A DNA stretch of 16,211 nucleotides from Syntrophaceae bacterium UBA6252 (GCA_002441265.1 DJVQ01000065.1:23047-39257); one strand, 5' to 3'. Positions 1 to 6,979 are shown, counted from the stretch's first letter. Numbers and translations are program-made. The notes: a model not told the origin generated them from the letters alone.

Positions 1-226
1 CGCGCACCATCTGGGCGCCCATGTTTTCGAATTTATCTTCCAGTTCAATTTCCTTGGCGACGGTGACACCGTCCTTGGTGACCGTCGGGGCGCCGTAGGT
101 CTTGTCAAGAATGACATTCCGCCCCTTGGGGCCGAGAGTCACCTTGACGGCGTCGGCCAGGGCGTTCACGCCGTTCAAAATGGATTTCCGCGCCTCTTCG
201 TCATATTGAAGGATTTTGGCTGCCAT
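1..226 (-). CDS. groEL: GroEL chaperonin (60 kDa), N-terminal part only
   Basis: Cytoplasmic chaperonin subunit that forms the double-ring folding chamber and works with GroES using ATP. Only the first 75 codons are in the window; the gene continues off the left edge. The minus-strand translation starts MAAKILQYDEEARKS and contains the invariant ATP-site stretch VTLGPKGRNV, then GAPTVTKDG and ELEDKFENMGAQMV, all in the usual positions of GroEL. The ATG at 226-224 is preceded by a GGAGG ribosome site at about 236-240. It lies 34 bases downstream of groES, in the standard groES-groEL operon order. Identification is certain; the rest of the protein cannot be judged. Confidence 0.97.
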   Translation of the reverse strand, partial: MAAKILQYDEEARKSILNGVNALADAVKVTLGPKGRNVILDKTYGAPTVTKDGVTVAKEIELEDKFENMGAQMVR

Positions 227-260
227 GAATTCTTTCCTCCTTTATCCGTTCATCCGTATT

Positions 261-551
261 TTACTTTTCAATGATTCCGAGTACGTCTTCCTCACGCATG
301 ATGAGGTATTCCTCGCCCTCGATTTTGATGTCCGTTCCGGCATACTTGTTGAAAAGAATCCGGTCGCCGGCCTTGACATCCAGGGCGATCAGCTTGCCGT
401 CTTCCGTCCGCCGCCCGCTTCCCGTGGCCACCACTTTCCCCTCCGCGGGTTTTTCCTTGGCGCTATCGGGAATGATGATACCGCCTTTCGTCTTCTCCTC
501 TTCCTTGACCCGCTTGACCAGAAGTCTGTCATGCAACGGCCGTACTTTCAT
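261..551 (-). CDS. groES: GroES co-chaperonin (10 kDa)
   Basis: Ring-forming lid of the GroEL folding chamber. The 96 residues match the normal family length. The protein opens with MKVRPLHDRLLVKRV, followed by the mobile loop that contacts GroEL (EEKTKGGIIIPDSAKEKP, about residues 18-35). It then shows GKVVATGSG and the C-terminal half KAGDRILFNKYAGT with EGEEYLIMREEDVLGII. A ribosome site (AAAGGAG) lies just upstream of the ATG at 551. It is the first gene of the groES-groEL operon. I found no CIRCE element upstream, so HrcA control is not indicated here. Confidence 0.98.
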   Translation of the reverse strand: MKVRPLHDRLLVKRVKEEEKTKGGIIIPDSAKEKPAEGKVVATGSGRRTEDGKLIALDVKAGDRILFNKYAGTDIKIEGEEYLIMREEDVLGIIEK

Positions 552-643
552 ACTTTGTCTCCTTTCTGATGGGTTTCTATTTCATCAATAAAAAAATATC
601 GAACAAAAATAAGGGCTAAGGCGGTCCCCTGAAAAATCATGGT

Positions 644-672
644 TAACTTAAACATCAAATCGGGACTGTCAA
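644..672 (-). promoter_or_regulatory. Weak candidate promoter for groES-groEL
   Basis: On the minus strand a perfect -35 hexamer TTGACA lies at 672-667. A poor -10 (TAAGTT at 650-645, spacer 16, or AAGTTA at 649-644, spacer 17) follows. The -35 sits in the loop of the inverted repeat at 657-689. It is about 95 bases upstream of the groES start. No CIRCE palindrome and no clear sigma-32 pair were seen. The -10 is weak, so this is tentative. Confidence 0.3.
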
Positions 673-689
673 GGAAGGAAGCCCGATTT
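657..689. terminator. Inverted repeat, possible terminator of the metallo-hydrolase gene
   Basis: Arms AAATCGGG (657-664) and CCCGATTT (682-689) are exact complements separated by a 17-base loop. On the plus strand the right arm runs into a T tract (687-692). On the minus strand it ends in TTTGATGTTTAAGTT, a weaker tail. Because the upstream minus-strand gene ends at 749, it may terminate that transcript. The long loop, and the TTGACA inside it, make an operator role possible too. Confidence 0.4.
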
Positions 690-748
690 TTTGCAAAAAA
701 ACCGGGGACCGTCTTCCGCCGGAGAACGGCGGGTTCGGGAGAATCCCG

Positions 749-1366
749 CTATCGTTCCACCGGTTTGACGTCCACGGGAACCCGGCACGACTCCCGGAAG
801 CGGCGGGCATCGTCCATGGTTCCCACCAGATCCCCGCAGTGGACTGGAATGGCGACCTCGGGACCGATCCGGGTCGCCGCCTCGGCCGCCTCCTCGGCGG
901 TCATCGTGTAGGTCCCCCCCACCGGAAAGATGACGATGTCCGCCTTCAAATTCTTCATTTCCGGGATCACGTCCGTGTCCCCCCCGTAGTAGATCCGTTT
1001 CCCCCCGGCCGTCACGATGAATCCGAGCCAGCCCTTCTCCCTGGGATGGAAGGCCTTCTTCCGGTTGTAGGAGGGAACGGCCTCGATCTCCGTCTCCCCG
1101 ACGGCGACCTTGTCTCCCGGACGGAGGGCCCGGGCGTCTCCGCCGAGTTCGGCGGCCACGTCGGCGCTCGCGAGGATCACCGTGTTCTCTTTCCGGATCT
1201 TCTTCACGTCCCCGGGGGAGAAATGATCGTAGTGGCTGTGGCTGATGAGGATGATGTCGGCCTTTTCGGCCCCCTGTTTCAATTTCCACGGGTCGATGTA
1301 GATGACCTGTTTCCCCGTCCGGATTCTCACGCTCGAATGGCCGAGCCAGCTGATGTTCTCCCGCAT
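749..1366 (-). CDS. Metallo-beta-lactamase-fold metal-dependent hydrolase (UlaG/UPF0173-like)
   Basis: Probable cytoplasmic metal-dependent hydrolase of the UlaG-like branch of the metallo-beta-lactamase fold; the substrate is unknown. The 205 residues begin with the family opening MRENISWLGHSSVRI. The metal motif HSHYDH is at residues 43-48 (H43, H45, D47, H48), an Asp follows in YYGGDTD (D130), and a His in IPVHCGD (H176). The length is typical of the compact single-domain family. No signal peptide or membrane segment is present. It is divergent from the inositol-phosphatase gene across a 125-base gap. Nothing nearby indicates its substrate. Confidence 0.85.
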   Translation of the reverse strand: MRENISWLGHSSVRIRTGKQVIYIDPWKLKQGAEKADIILISHSHYDHFSPGDVKKIRKENTVILASADVAAELGGDARALRPGDKVAVGETEIEAVPSYNRKKAFHPREKGWLGFIVTAGGKRIYYGGDTDVIPEMKNLKADIVIFPVGGTYTMTAEEAAEAATRIGPEVAIPVHCGDLVGTMDDARRFRESCRVPVDVKPVER

Positions 1367-1437
1367 ATCACACTCCTCGGAATTCCTGTTTCACCGCATT
1401 CCGGTCCCCGTCGTACCGGCGGGGCCCTTTGCCCCCG

Positions 1438-1466
1438 TTGACAGAAAAAAACCGTTCATGATAGGC
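1438..1466 (+). promoter_or_regulatory. Candidate promoter of the inositol-monophosphatase gene
   Basis: TTGACA at 1438-1443 is a perfect -35. At a 17-base spacing the -10 would be ATAGGC (1461-1466), which is weak; GATAGG one base earlier is the alternative. The region also forms a small hairpin, CCGTTC/GAACGG, around the -10. It is about 25 bases upstream of the start codon. Confidence 0.35.
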
Positions 1467-1491
1467 GAACGGGTCAAGGGAGGATCCTCCA

Positions 1492-2298
1492 ATGAAAGAC
1501 ATCAAGACCTTCGCCGTCGAGACGGCCCTGGAAGCGGGGGCGCTTCTGAAAAAACGTTTCTCCGAATCCCACGAGGTCCGGTACAAGAGCGAAATCGATC
1601 TTGTCACGGAAACGGACGGGATGGCGGAGGAACTCATCGTGAACAGGATCGAAAGGACCTTTCCCTCCCACGACATCCTGGCTGAGGAACGGCGGGAGAT
1701 TTCCACCGGCAGTGCATTCCGCTGGATCATCGATCCCCTGGACGGAACGACGAATTACTCCCACGGTTTCCCCGTTTTCTGCGTTTCCATCGCCCTCGAA
1801 AGGGAGGGACGGATCATCCTGGGCGCCATCTTCAATCCCATGCTGGAGGAATTGTTCACCGCGGAAAGAGACGGCGGCGCCTTCCTCAACGGAAACCGGC
1901 TTCGGATCTCTCCGACGGATTCGCTGAACCGGAGTCTTCTTGCCACGGGGTTTCCCTACGACATCCGGGAAAACCGGGACAACAACCTTTCCTATTTCAA
2001 CGCCCTGGCCGTCCGGGCCCAGGCGATCCGGCGGGCCGGATCGGCGGCCCTGGATCTCGCCTATGTCGCGGCGGGCCGTTTCGACGGATTCTGGGAGCTT
2101 CGGCTCAAACCCTGGGATACGGCCGCGGGGACGCTCCTCGTGGAGGAAGCGGGAGGAACGATCTCGGAAATCGGGGGAACCCCCTTCCATCTCCTTTCCC
2201 CATCCCTTCTGGCAACGAACGGCAGGATTCATCCCGCCATGGAGGAGGTCTTCAGGGCCACGGATCCCTTCGATCCCGGGGTCCGGTCCGCCCGGTAG
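1492..2298 (+). CDS. suhB: Inositol monophosphatase family protein (SuhB-like)
   Basis: Mg2+-dependent, Li+-sensitive phosphomonoesterase that hydrolyses myo-inositol 1-phosphate; some relatives act on fructose-1,6-bisphosphate or PAP. The 268 residues match the family length. The metal-binding residues are in place: Glu in DILAEE (E65/E66), the signature WIIDPLDGTTNY (D81, D84, G85, T86), and the C-terminal WDTAAG (W208, D209). An early K-x-x-x-D-x-V-T-x-x-D motif is also present (residues 32-42). The ATG follows a strong AGGGAGGA site. It is monocistronic on the plus strand. The exact substrate cannot be fixed from sequence, so the symbol marks the family rather than proven E. coli-type function. 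Confidence 0.9.
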   Translation: MKDIKTFAVETALEAGALLKKRFSESHEVRYKSEIDLVTETDGMAEELIVNRIERTFPSHDILAEERREISTGSAFRWIIDPLDGTTNYSHGFPVFCVSIALEREGRIILGAIFNPMLEELFTAERDGGAFLNGNRLRISPTDSLNRSLLATGFPYDIRENRDNNLSYFNALAVRAQAIRRAGSAALDLAYVAAGRFDGFWELRLKPWDTAAGTLLVEEAGGTISEIGGTPFHLLSPSLLATNGRIHPAMEEVFRATDPFDPGVRSAR

Positions 2299-2312
2299 CG
2301 GCATCGCCTTTC

Positions 2313-2358
2313 CCGGAAAAACCGTTTTCCGGAAATCCGAAAAAAATCAAATTTTTTT
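2313..2358 (+). terminator. Candidate terminator after suhB
   Basis: A perfect 8-bp stem, CCGGAAAA (2313-2320) with TTTTCCGG (2325-2332) and loop ACCG, starts 14 bases after the stop codon. It is followed by an A7-TCAAA-T7 segment (2340-2358) that can itself pair. The T tract is separated from the first stem by about 20 bases, so this is not a textbook terminator. The position and symmetry nevertheless make a transcription end likely. Confidence 0.5.
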
Positions 2359-2359
2359 C

Positions 2360-2389
2360 TTGACAGCCATTCCAGCTTTATGCTTTAAA
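2360..2389 (+). promoter_or_regulatory. Orphan promoter facing the 3' end of the KamA-like gene
   Basis: TTGACA (2360-2365) is followed, 18 bases later, by TTTAAA (2384-2389; CTTTAA at spacing 17). The flanks are AT-rich, unlike the surrounding GC-rich DNA. No plus-strand gene starts within 2.3 kb downstream, so any transcript would be non-coding or antisense to the KamA-like gene. Confidence 0.4.
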
Positions 2390-2395
2390 AGACAT

Positions 2396-2462
2396 ATAGA
2401 AGATTCCTTCTATGACTCTTTCCATGGCAGGGGGGGTTGCTCTCCGGCAAGTGCAACCCCCC
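2396..2462 (+). ncRNA. Candidate small structured RNA (5' portion)
   Basis: Immediately downstream of the orphan promoter, a perfect 7-bp hairpin (ATAGAAG 2396-2402, CTTCTAT 2407-2413, loop ATTC) coincides with the expected transcript start. It is followed by a perfect 10-bp hairpin (GGGGGGTTGC 2431-2440, GCAACCCCCC 2453-2462, 12-base loop). The loop contains GGCAA, which can alternatively pair with TTGC of the left arm, giving a possible switch. The 3' end is not defined because no T tract follows closely. The family is unknown. Confidence 0.3.
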
Positions 2463-2708
2463 TCTCCGTATCTTCAGGAATCCCCTCCCTTTTCAAAAAG
2501 CCCGTTTCCCGGTTCGGCCGTCGACGCCCGCAGTCGTCCCATGCTTCCCGGAAACCGTGAATTCGCGAAAAATTCGTGAGTCGCTCCCTCCGGACGGATT
2601 CGCGACACCTCCCGGAGGCGTGCCGCCCCATCCCGGAGAGCGGGGCGTATTTCTTGGAACGATGCGGGGACAAGGGGCGATACGTTACAGGGACGCCGGA
2701 CAAATCCG

Positions 2709-4523
2709 TCAGAAGTGGTACCAGATGGAAAGATAGTCGTTGATGTTCTCCCCGTCCCGGCAGAGCCGCTTCAGGTAATCGTAAATGGAAACATCCGTGT
2801 ACAGATAGTCGTTCACGGAAGTCAGCTTCGTCTCCCAGGAATAGAACCGGTACACACGCCTCCCGTCGGGAAGGATCATGATCACCTCATGGTCCTGCCA
2901 GGAGCGGAGATGGGATTTTCCGAGTCGGGGGACGTTGAAGACCGACTCGTCGGTCCGGACCAGCCCGGGGAGGAGGCGGCATTCCTCCCGGCGCTCCTGC
3001 TCGATCCGGGCGATGGGAACCCGGAAGTCGAGGGTTTCGTCCTTTCCCATGGTGTTGAAGGTGTAATAGGGATCCACGCCGTGGACTTTCAACACCCGGC
3101 GAAGGAGGCACGATTCGAATTTTCTGCTGTTGTAATAGGTAAAAACCGCCTGGTTGTATACGTTCATGCCGATCTTCCGGATCCTGCGGATGGCTTCCAG
3201 GGAATCGGGGTTCATCTCCGCGGGATGCTCGAAATGGGTCACCACGGCGATTTCCCGTTTTCCCCAGGAATGGTACCTCTGGAAGATCCCCAGGAGTTCG
3301 TCGTTGATCCGGAAGGGGAGGGTCACCGGAATCCGGGTGCCGATGCGGATCCGTTCCACGTGCTCGATTTCGGCGATTTCCCCGAGGATCCATTCGATGT
3401 ACCGGTTGTTGAGGGTCAGGGGGTCGCCGCCGGTTACGAGAACCTCGGAGATGTTCCTGTCGTCCCGGATCCACTGGAGGGCCTGGCTGACCTTCTTCTT
3501 GGACAGCATGACCTCCTCGTCCATGTCCTTCACCTCCCAGTTGCGCTGGCAATAGACGCAGATCTGGGGACAGGAACGGTAAGGCTTGAGGATCACGATC
3601 TGGGGATAACGCCGGGTCACCCCCTCGATGGGGCTCGTCGCCTTCTCGGCCATGAAATCCATGTCGATCCCGTTGCGGCGGTTTTTCAGGACATTCTCGC
3701 AGTAACGGACACTGGGAATCACCTGGGCCCGGACGGCCCTGTCCGTTCCGGACCGCCCCTCCCGGTTGAAGAGGGACAGATAGTGGGGGGTGATCTCGAA
3801 GGGGATGTCGTTTTTCAGGGCCATTTCCAGACCCCGGACCTCGTCTTTCTCCAGGCGGACCAGGGCGGAGAGGGTTTTCCTGTCCCGGATGATATGCTTC
3901 ATGTGCCAGCGATGGTCGTACCAGTCCTTTTCCGTGCCCCCGAAGAAGGCAAGAATGTCCTTCCGCAGCATTTTGCGCTGCTCGACGATTTTCTCGTCCA
4001 TGCCGTTGGCATACCGGCGGAAATACCGGTTCATCATGGAGGCGTAGGCGTCGAGCTGTTCCGACCGTTCGACGGCCGCGTCATGGCCTTCCTTGATGAT
4101 GAGAAGCTCGTCGCGCCGGGAATGTCTCCCGTACTTTCCCCGGATCCCGAGGAAAAGGGCAATGAACTCCATGACGAATCCCTCGGAAACCTTATCCAGG
4201 ATCCCCTCCTCGTTCCGGGCCAGCCCGTATAGCAGGGCCAGGGCGGAAGTATCCGCCAGGTGTTCGTTTTCCGTCCGGAATATGTTGGAGATCACCCGGA
4301 TGCATTCCCGGACGTTTCTTTTTTCCACGACGTTCAGGTCGGCATAGTAGGTGTCGGATTTCATGTTGTAGAGGTCACGCCGCAGCCGGTCCAGGTGGTC
4401 GAAAACCACGTACCGCGCCTCTTCCGCGTGCTTTGAGTTCCGGAGCATGCTTTCGATCCGGGGAGCCGCCCTCCAGAGCCTCTGAACCAGTTCCTCCTTG
4501 CCGAGATTGATCAGTCTCTTCAT
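2709..4523 (-). CDS. KamA-family radical SAM/PLP aminomutase-like protein with long N-terminal extension
   Basis: Member of the lysine 2,3-aminomutase (KamA) family, which uses a [4Fe-4S] cluster, S-adenosylmethionine and PLP to move an alpha-amino group to the beta carbon. I take the ATG at 4523 (AGGAAGGG just upstream), giving 604 residues; an in-frame TTG at 4565 would add 14. The radical-SAM motif CxxxCxxC is C318, C322, C325 (CPQICVYC). TGGDPL follows, and the expected PLP lysine is K536 in VPRLGK. Canonical KamA is about 416 residues, with its core beginning near residue 190 here, so the first 190 mostly helical residues are extra. The two aspartates that hold the lysine side chain in clostridial KamA appear to be replaced (Met in YTFNTM, Asn in VFNVP). 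The substrate is therefore probably not lysine. Confidence 0.85.
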   Translation of the reverse strand: MKRLINLGKEELVQRLWRAAPRIESMLRNSKHAEEARYVVFDHLDRLRRDLYNMKSDTYYADLNVVEKRNVRECIRVISNIFRTENEHLADTSALALLYGLARNEEGILDKVSEGFVMEFIALFLGIRGKYGRHSRRDELLIIKEGHDAAVERSEQLDAYASMMNRYFRRYANGMDEKIVEQRKMLRKDILAFFGGTEKDWYDHRWHMKHIIRDRKTLSALVRLEKDEVRGLEMALKNDIPFEITPHYLSLFNREGRSGTDRAVRAQVIPSVRYCENVLKNRRNGIDMDFMAEKATSPIEGVTRRYPQIVILKPYRSCPQICVYCQRNWEVKDMDEEVMLSKKKVSQALQWIRDDRNISEVLVTGGDPLTLNNRYIEWILGEIAEIEHVERIRIGTRIPVTLPFRINDELLGIFQRYHSWGKREIAVVTHFEHPAEMNPDSLEAIRRIRKIGMNVYNQAVFTYYNSRKFESCLLRRVLKVHGVDPYYTFNTMGKDETLDFRVPIARIEQERREECRLLPGLVRTDESVFNVPRLGKSHLRSWQDHEVIMILPDGRRVYRFYSWETKLTSVNDYLYTDVSIYDYLKRLCRDGENINDYLSIWYHF

Positions 4524-4587
4524 CTTCCCTTCCTGTTTCGTCGTGTCGGTCGTAAAAACCCTCAAGGTCCACGAAATGCGGATTTTT

Positions 4588-4617
4588 TACATACCACAGA
4601 TACTTCCCGGTTTTCAA
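4588..4617 (-). promoter_or_regulatory. Candidate promoter of the KamA-like gene
   Basis: On the minus strand TTGAAA (4617-4612) is followed after 18 bases by TATGTA (4593-4588) in a locally AT-rich patch. It lies about 65 bases upstream of the ATG at 4523. The match is moderate, and the position between divergent genes fits. Confidence 0.4.
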
Positions 4618-4724
4618 CCGCCGGTGCCGATCCCGATTCCGGCCCGGTCCGCCCGGGACCTCCGGGGTGGGAACCCGGGAGAAAATATGCTATGCTCGCC
4701 CCGAAAAAAAGAAAGGGGCACCCC

Positions 4725-5627
4725 ATGTCCACCGAACGGGAAACGGAGGCTCTCCGCGACCTCGCCGACGGCCTGGCATCGGAAGGCCGCTACGAGGAAG
4801 CCGTCGAAATCTACGGCAGGCTCGTCAGGGACAATCCCGAAAGCGACTCCCCCCTCATGTCCCTCGCCTGGACATACCGGGACTGGGGAAAGGAAGAGGA
4901 GGCCGTCCGCTGTCTCGAAATGCTCTTCGAGCGGGAGATCCGGCGCCGGGTGTTCACCGGTTTCGCCTTCGACGAGCTGGTCCGCCTGTTCCGCGAGAAG
5001 GGGATGCACGACCGTCTTGTGTCCCTTTGTGAACGGGTGGCGGAAGCCCAGCCGGAGGATCCCGCCCTTCTTTGCACCCTCGGGGAGGCTTACCTGGGGG
5101 CGGGGCGGGGGGATGAGGCCGTCCGGGTTTTCGGGAAACTGGCGGTGATGGAGCCGGAAGCGTCCGCATATCTGTGCTTTCTGGGAAACGCCCACGTCAT
5201 CGCGGGAGATCCGGAACAAGCGTTGGGATGCTATGAAAAGGCCGTCGCCCTCGAACCCGGAAAATCACACGTCTTCTTCGGCCGCCTGGGAAACCGGTTC
5301 GCCCGGACGGGCGACCTCGAGCGGGGGGAACGGATCCTCCGGAGGGCGATCGGCGAAAAACCGGATGACCCCCTGTCCCACTGCAGCCTCGGAGACGTCC
5401 TGATCCGGCGCGGACGGATCGACGAGGCCCGGAAGGCATACGACCGGGCGATCGCACTGGACGGGGCGTCGAGGGAAGGATACCTGAACCGGATGGGAAG
5501 GTCCCTTCTCGAGGGGGGCCGTTTCGGAGAGGCGGCCGCCGTTTTCGAGGAACTCCTTTCCCTGTCGCCGGGAAACCCGATCCACCGCAGGAACCTCGAG
5601 GAAGCCCGCAGGTTGGAAAAAGGATGA
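4725..5627 (+). CDS. Tetratricopeptide repeat protein
   Basis: A 300-residue protein built almost entirely from TPR helix pairs, which normally mediate protein-protein contacts. Repeats are recognisable from the spaced G-Y/R-x-x-E/D-A pattern, for example GRYEEAVEIYGRL, GRGDEAVRVFGKL, GDPEQALGCYEKAVALEP, GRIDEARKAYDRAIALD and GRFGEAAAVFEELLSLSP; about eight units span the whole chain. No signal peptide or membrane segment is seen, so it is probably cytoplasmic. I chose the ATG at 4725 because AAAGGGG precedes it at good spacing; an in-frame ATG at 4692 would add 11 lysine-rich residues but has no clear ribosome site. The binding partner is unknown. The gene stands between the KamA-like gene (divergent) and the tRNA. 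Confidence 0.8.
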   Translation: MSTERETEALRDLADGLASEGRYEEAVEIYGRLVRDNPESDSPLMSLAWTYRDWGKEEEAVRCLEMLFEREIRRRVFTGFAFDELVRLFREKGMHDRLVSLCERVAEAQPEDPALLCTLGEAYLGAGRGDEAVRVFGKLAVMEPEASAYLCFLGNAHVIAGDPEQALGCYEKAVALEPGKSHVFFGRLGNRFARTGDLERGERILRRAIGEKPDDPLSHCSLGDVLIRRGRIDEARKAYDRAIALDGASREGYLNRMGRSLLEGGRFGEAAAVFEELLSLSPGNPIHRRNLEEARRLEKG

Positions 5628-5636
5628 AATCGGCTC

Positions 5637-5666
5637 TTGACAGAAATCCATTCCTTGGGATATGTT
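5637..5666 (+). promoter_or_regulatory. Promoter of tRNA-Ala
   Basis: A perfect TTGACA (5637-5642) and TATGTT (5661-5666) are separated by 18 bases. The tRNA begins 30 bases after the -10. This gives the tRNA a transcript independent of the TPR gene, whose stop codon is 10 bases upstream of the -35. Confidence 0.6.
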
Positions 5667-5696
5667 CACCTTCCAGGCGATTGACCGGATAATCGT

Positions 5697-5772
5697 GGGG
5701 ATGTAGCTCAACTGGGAGAGCGCGGCGTTCGCAATGCCGAGGTCAGGGGTTCGATCCCCCTCATCTCCACCA
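5697..5772 (+). tRNA. tRNA-Ala, anticodon CGC
   Basis: A complete 76-base cloverleaf with encoded CCA (5770-5772). The acceptor stem GGGGATG pairs with CATCTCC (one G-T), the D stem is GCTC/GAGC, and the anticodon stem is CGGCG/TGCCG. The loop TTCGCAA places CGC at positions 34-36, and the T arm is AGGGG-TTCGATC-CCCCT. Anticodon CGC reads the alanine codon GCG. The terminator at 5784-5807 follows 12 bases later. Confidence 0.96.
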
Positions 5773-5776
5773 GGAT

Positions 5777-5807
5777 AAAAAAAATCCCTCCTCAGGAGGG
5801 ATTTTTT
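5777..5807. terminator. Bidirectional intrinsic terminator
   Basis: Arms ATCCCTC (5784-5790) and GAGGGAT (5796-5802) form a stem closed by CTCAG. A T tract (5802-5807) follows on the plus strand and an A tract (5777-5784) precedes it, so it works in both directions. It ends the tRNA transcript from the left and the deoxyhypusine-synthase-like gene from the right, whose stop codon is at 5846. Confidence 0.88.
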
Positions 5808-5845
5808 CATTTCAGGGGTCCGGGTCCGTCCGGCCGTCCGGGCCT

Positions 5846-6871
5846 TCAGCCGCGACCGGGGAACAGTTTCGAAAACCGCCGTTTTTTCCTTTTCTTCCAT
5901 CCGCCGCGATGATAGGCGTAACTTGCCAGCAGGGGAAGGGCCATGGTGGCCTCGGCGAAGACCATCTGCTCGTGGGCGGTGTCCACCTTGCCCCAGGAGG
6001 AGGCCTCCTTCAGGGTGGAGCTGGAACAGGCGCCGTCCCGGGCGTCCGCCACGGTGATCTGAACGGCATACTTGTGCATGGGCACTTCCTTCCCGAGAAT
6101 TTCGGCACAGATCACCGTGTCCTGGACGAAATTCTTGGGAACGCCGCCGCCGATCATGAGAAGACCGGTCGTCTCCGCCGCCATCTTGATCTCCGTCAGC
6201 TCCCGGAAGTCCTTCACCGAGTCGATGGAAACATGGCGGTCCGGATTCCGGTGCTGGTGCAGGACCAGGCCGAAGCCCGCACTGCTGTCGGAAAAGGCGG
6301 GACAGAACACGGGGACGTCGTTCTCGCAGGCAAGCTGCACCAGGGAATCCTTCTTTACGGAATGCGTCTCCAGATGCTTTCCCATCTCCCGGATGAACTC
6401 CCGTGAGGAATAGGGGCCGGGCTCGAGCAGATCGGCGATCTCGGCGATCGTGCGGTCGCAGGTCTGAAGTTCCTCCTCGTCGATGTAGGTGTCGTAGATT
6501 CTGTCGATGTAAAGACGTCTCAATTCCCTGTCGTCCACGTGGGATGAACCCTGATAATGACGGAACCCGAGGGCCTCGAAAAAATCCATGTCCACCACCG
6601 TCGCCCCCGTCGCACAGACCGCATCCACCATGTTGTGGGCAACCAGGTCCGCGTAGATCCCCATGCAGCCGGCGGCGCTCGTGCTTCCCGCGATCGTCAG
6701 GATGACGGCGCAGTCTTCGTCCCGGAGCATCCGGTCATAGAGGTCCGCCGCCGCGGCGAGATCCCTGGCGGAAAAGGACATGTGCCGCATCGATTCCACA
6801 ATGGGGACGGCGTCGATCGCCTTGATGTCCACGTGTCGAACTTCCCGCTTCAGATAATCCTTTTTTTCCAT
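5846..6871 (-). CDS. Deoxyhypusine synthase family protein (bacterial type)
   Basis: NAD-dependent aminobutyl-transfer enzyme family. In eukaryotes and archaea, deoxyhypusine synthase moves the butylamine part of spermidine to a lysine of eIF5A. Bacteria lack eIF5A, and bacterial members are thought to act on free amines (homospermidine- or bis-guanidino-polyamine-type products). The 341 residues include the family stretches TIAGSTSAAGCMG, DAVCATGATVVDMD, PVFCPAFSDSSAGFG, LLMIGGGVPKNF and the active-site segment EASSWGK, with the catalytic lysine at K295. The segment before it (DARDGACSSSTLKE) differs from the GSDSGARPDE that I recall for eukaryotic enzymes. An unusual basic tail follows residue 322 (WKKRKKRRFSK). 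It is monocistronic, starting at the ATG at 6871 with AAGGA upstream. The amine acceptor is unknown. Confidence 0.85.
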   Translation of the reverse strand: MEKKDYLKREVRHVDIKAIDAVPIVESMRHMSFSARDLAAAADLYDRMLRDEDCAVILTIAGSTSAAGCMGIYADLVAHNMVDAVCATGATVVDMDFFEALGFRHYQGSSHVDDRELRRLYIDRIYDTYIDEEELQTCDRTIAEIADLLEPGPYSSREFIREMGKHLETHSVKKDSLVQLACENDVPVFCPAFSDSSAGFGLVLHQHRNPDRHVSIDSVKDFRELTEIKMAAETTGLLMIGGGVPKNFVQDTVICAEILGKEVPMHKYAVQITVADARDGACSSSTLKEASSWGKVDTAHEQMVFAEATMALPLLASYAYHRGGWKKRKKRRFSKLFPGRG

Positions 6872-6979
6872 ACGTTGTCCTTGTCGTTTCCGACCCCTTC
6901 TCTTCCCGTGTATCTCTCCGCCGTACGGCGGGAATCCCCCGGACGGGGCATTCGAAAAAACGGTTTTTCACTTCTTGCA

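Larger units (their letters stand above)
2299..2708. other. Convergent intergenic region with structured, probably transcribed DNA
   Basis: This 410-base gap lies between the ends of suhB (plus) and the KamA-like gene (minus). Short open frames on both strands have no ribosome site and no recognisable protein features. The contents, in order, are a hairpin with arms CCGGAAAA (2313-2320) and TTTTCCGG (2325-2332), an A7/T7 pair (2340-2346, 2352-2358), a promoter-like TTGACA, a 7-bp hairpin at 2396-2413, and a 10-bp GC-rich hairpin at 2431-2462. Further imperfect pairings lie around 2577-2625. I do not recognise a known RNA family; the SRP RNA core motif is absent. Confidence 0.5.

Noticed and set aside
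552..748. CIRCE/HrcA operator upstream of groES
   Set aside because: I looked for TTAGCACTC and its partner on both strands and did not find them.
2396..2600. SRP RNA, 6S RNA or tmRNA in the convergent gap
   Set aside because: The SRP core motif and the tmRNA tRNA-like ends are absent, and I could not form the long closing stem with a central bubble expected for 6S.
2410..2736. Two short open frames, one on each strand, in the suhB-KamA gap
   Set aside because: Both lack ribosome sites and protein-like patterns, and they overlap strong hairpins. The region is better read as non-coding.
2715..4232. A 505-codon plus-strand open frame opposite the KamA-like gene
   Set aside because: It has no ribosome site, and the composition is that of an antisense frame. 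The minus strand carries the complete radical-SAM and PLP motifs.
2709..4523. EpmB, the EF-P beta-lysylation aminomutase
   Set aside because: EpmB is about 340 residues. This protein is about 604, has a large extra N-terminal region, and no epmA or efp is nearby.
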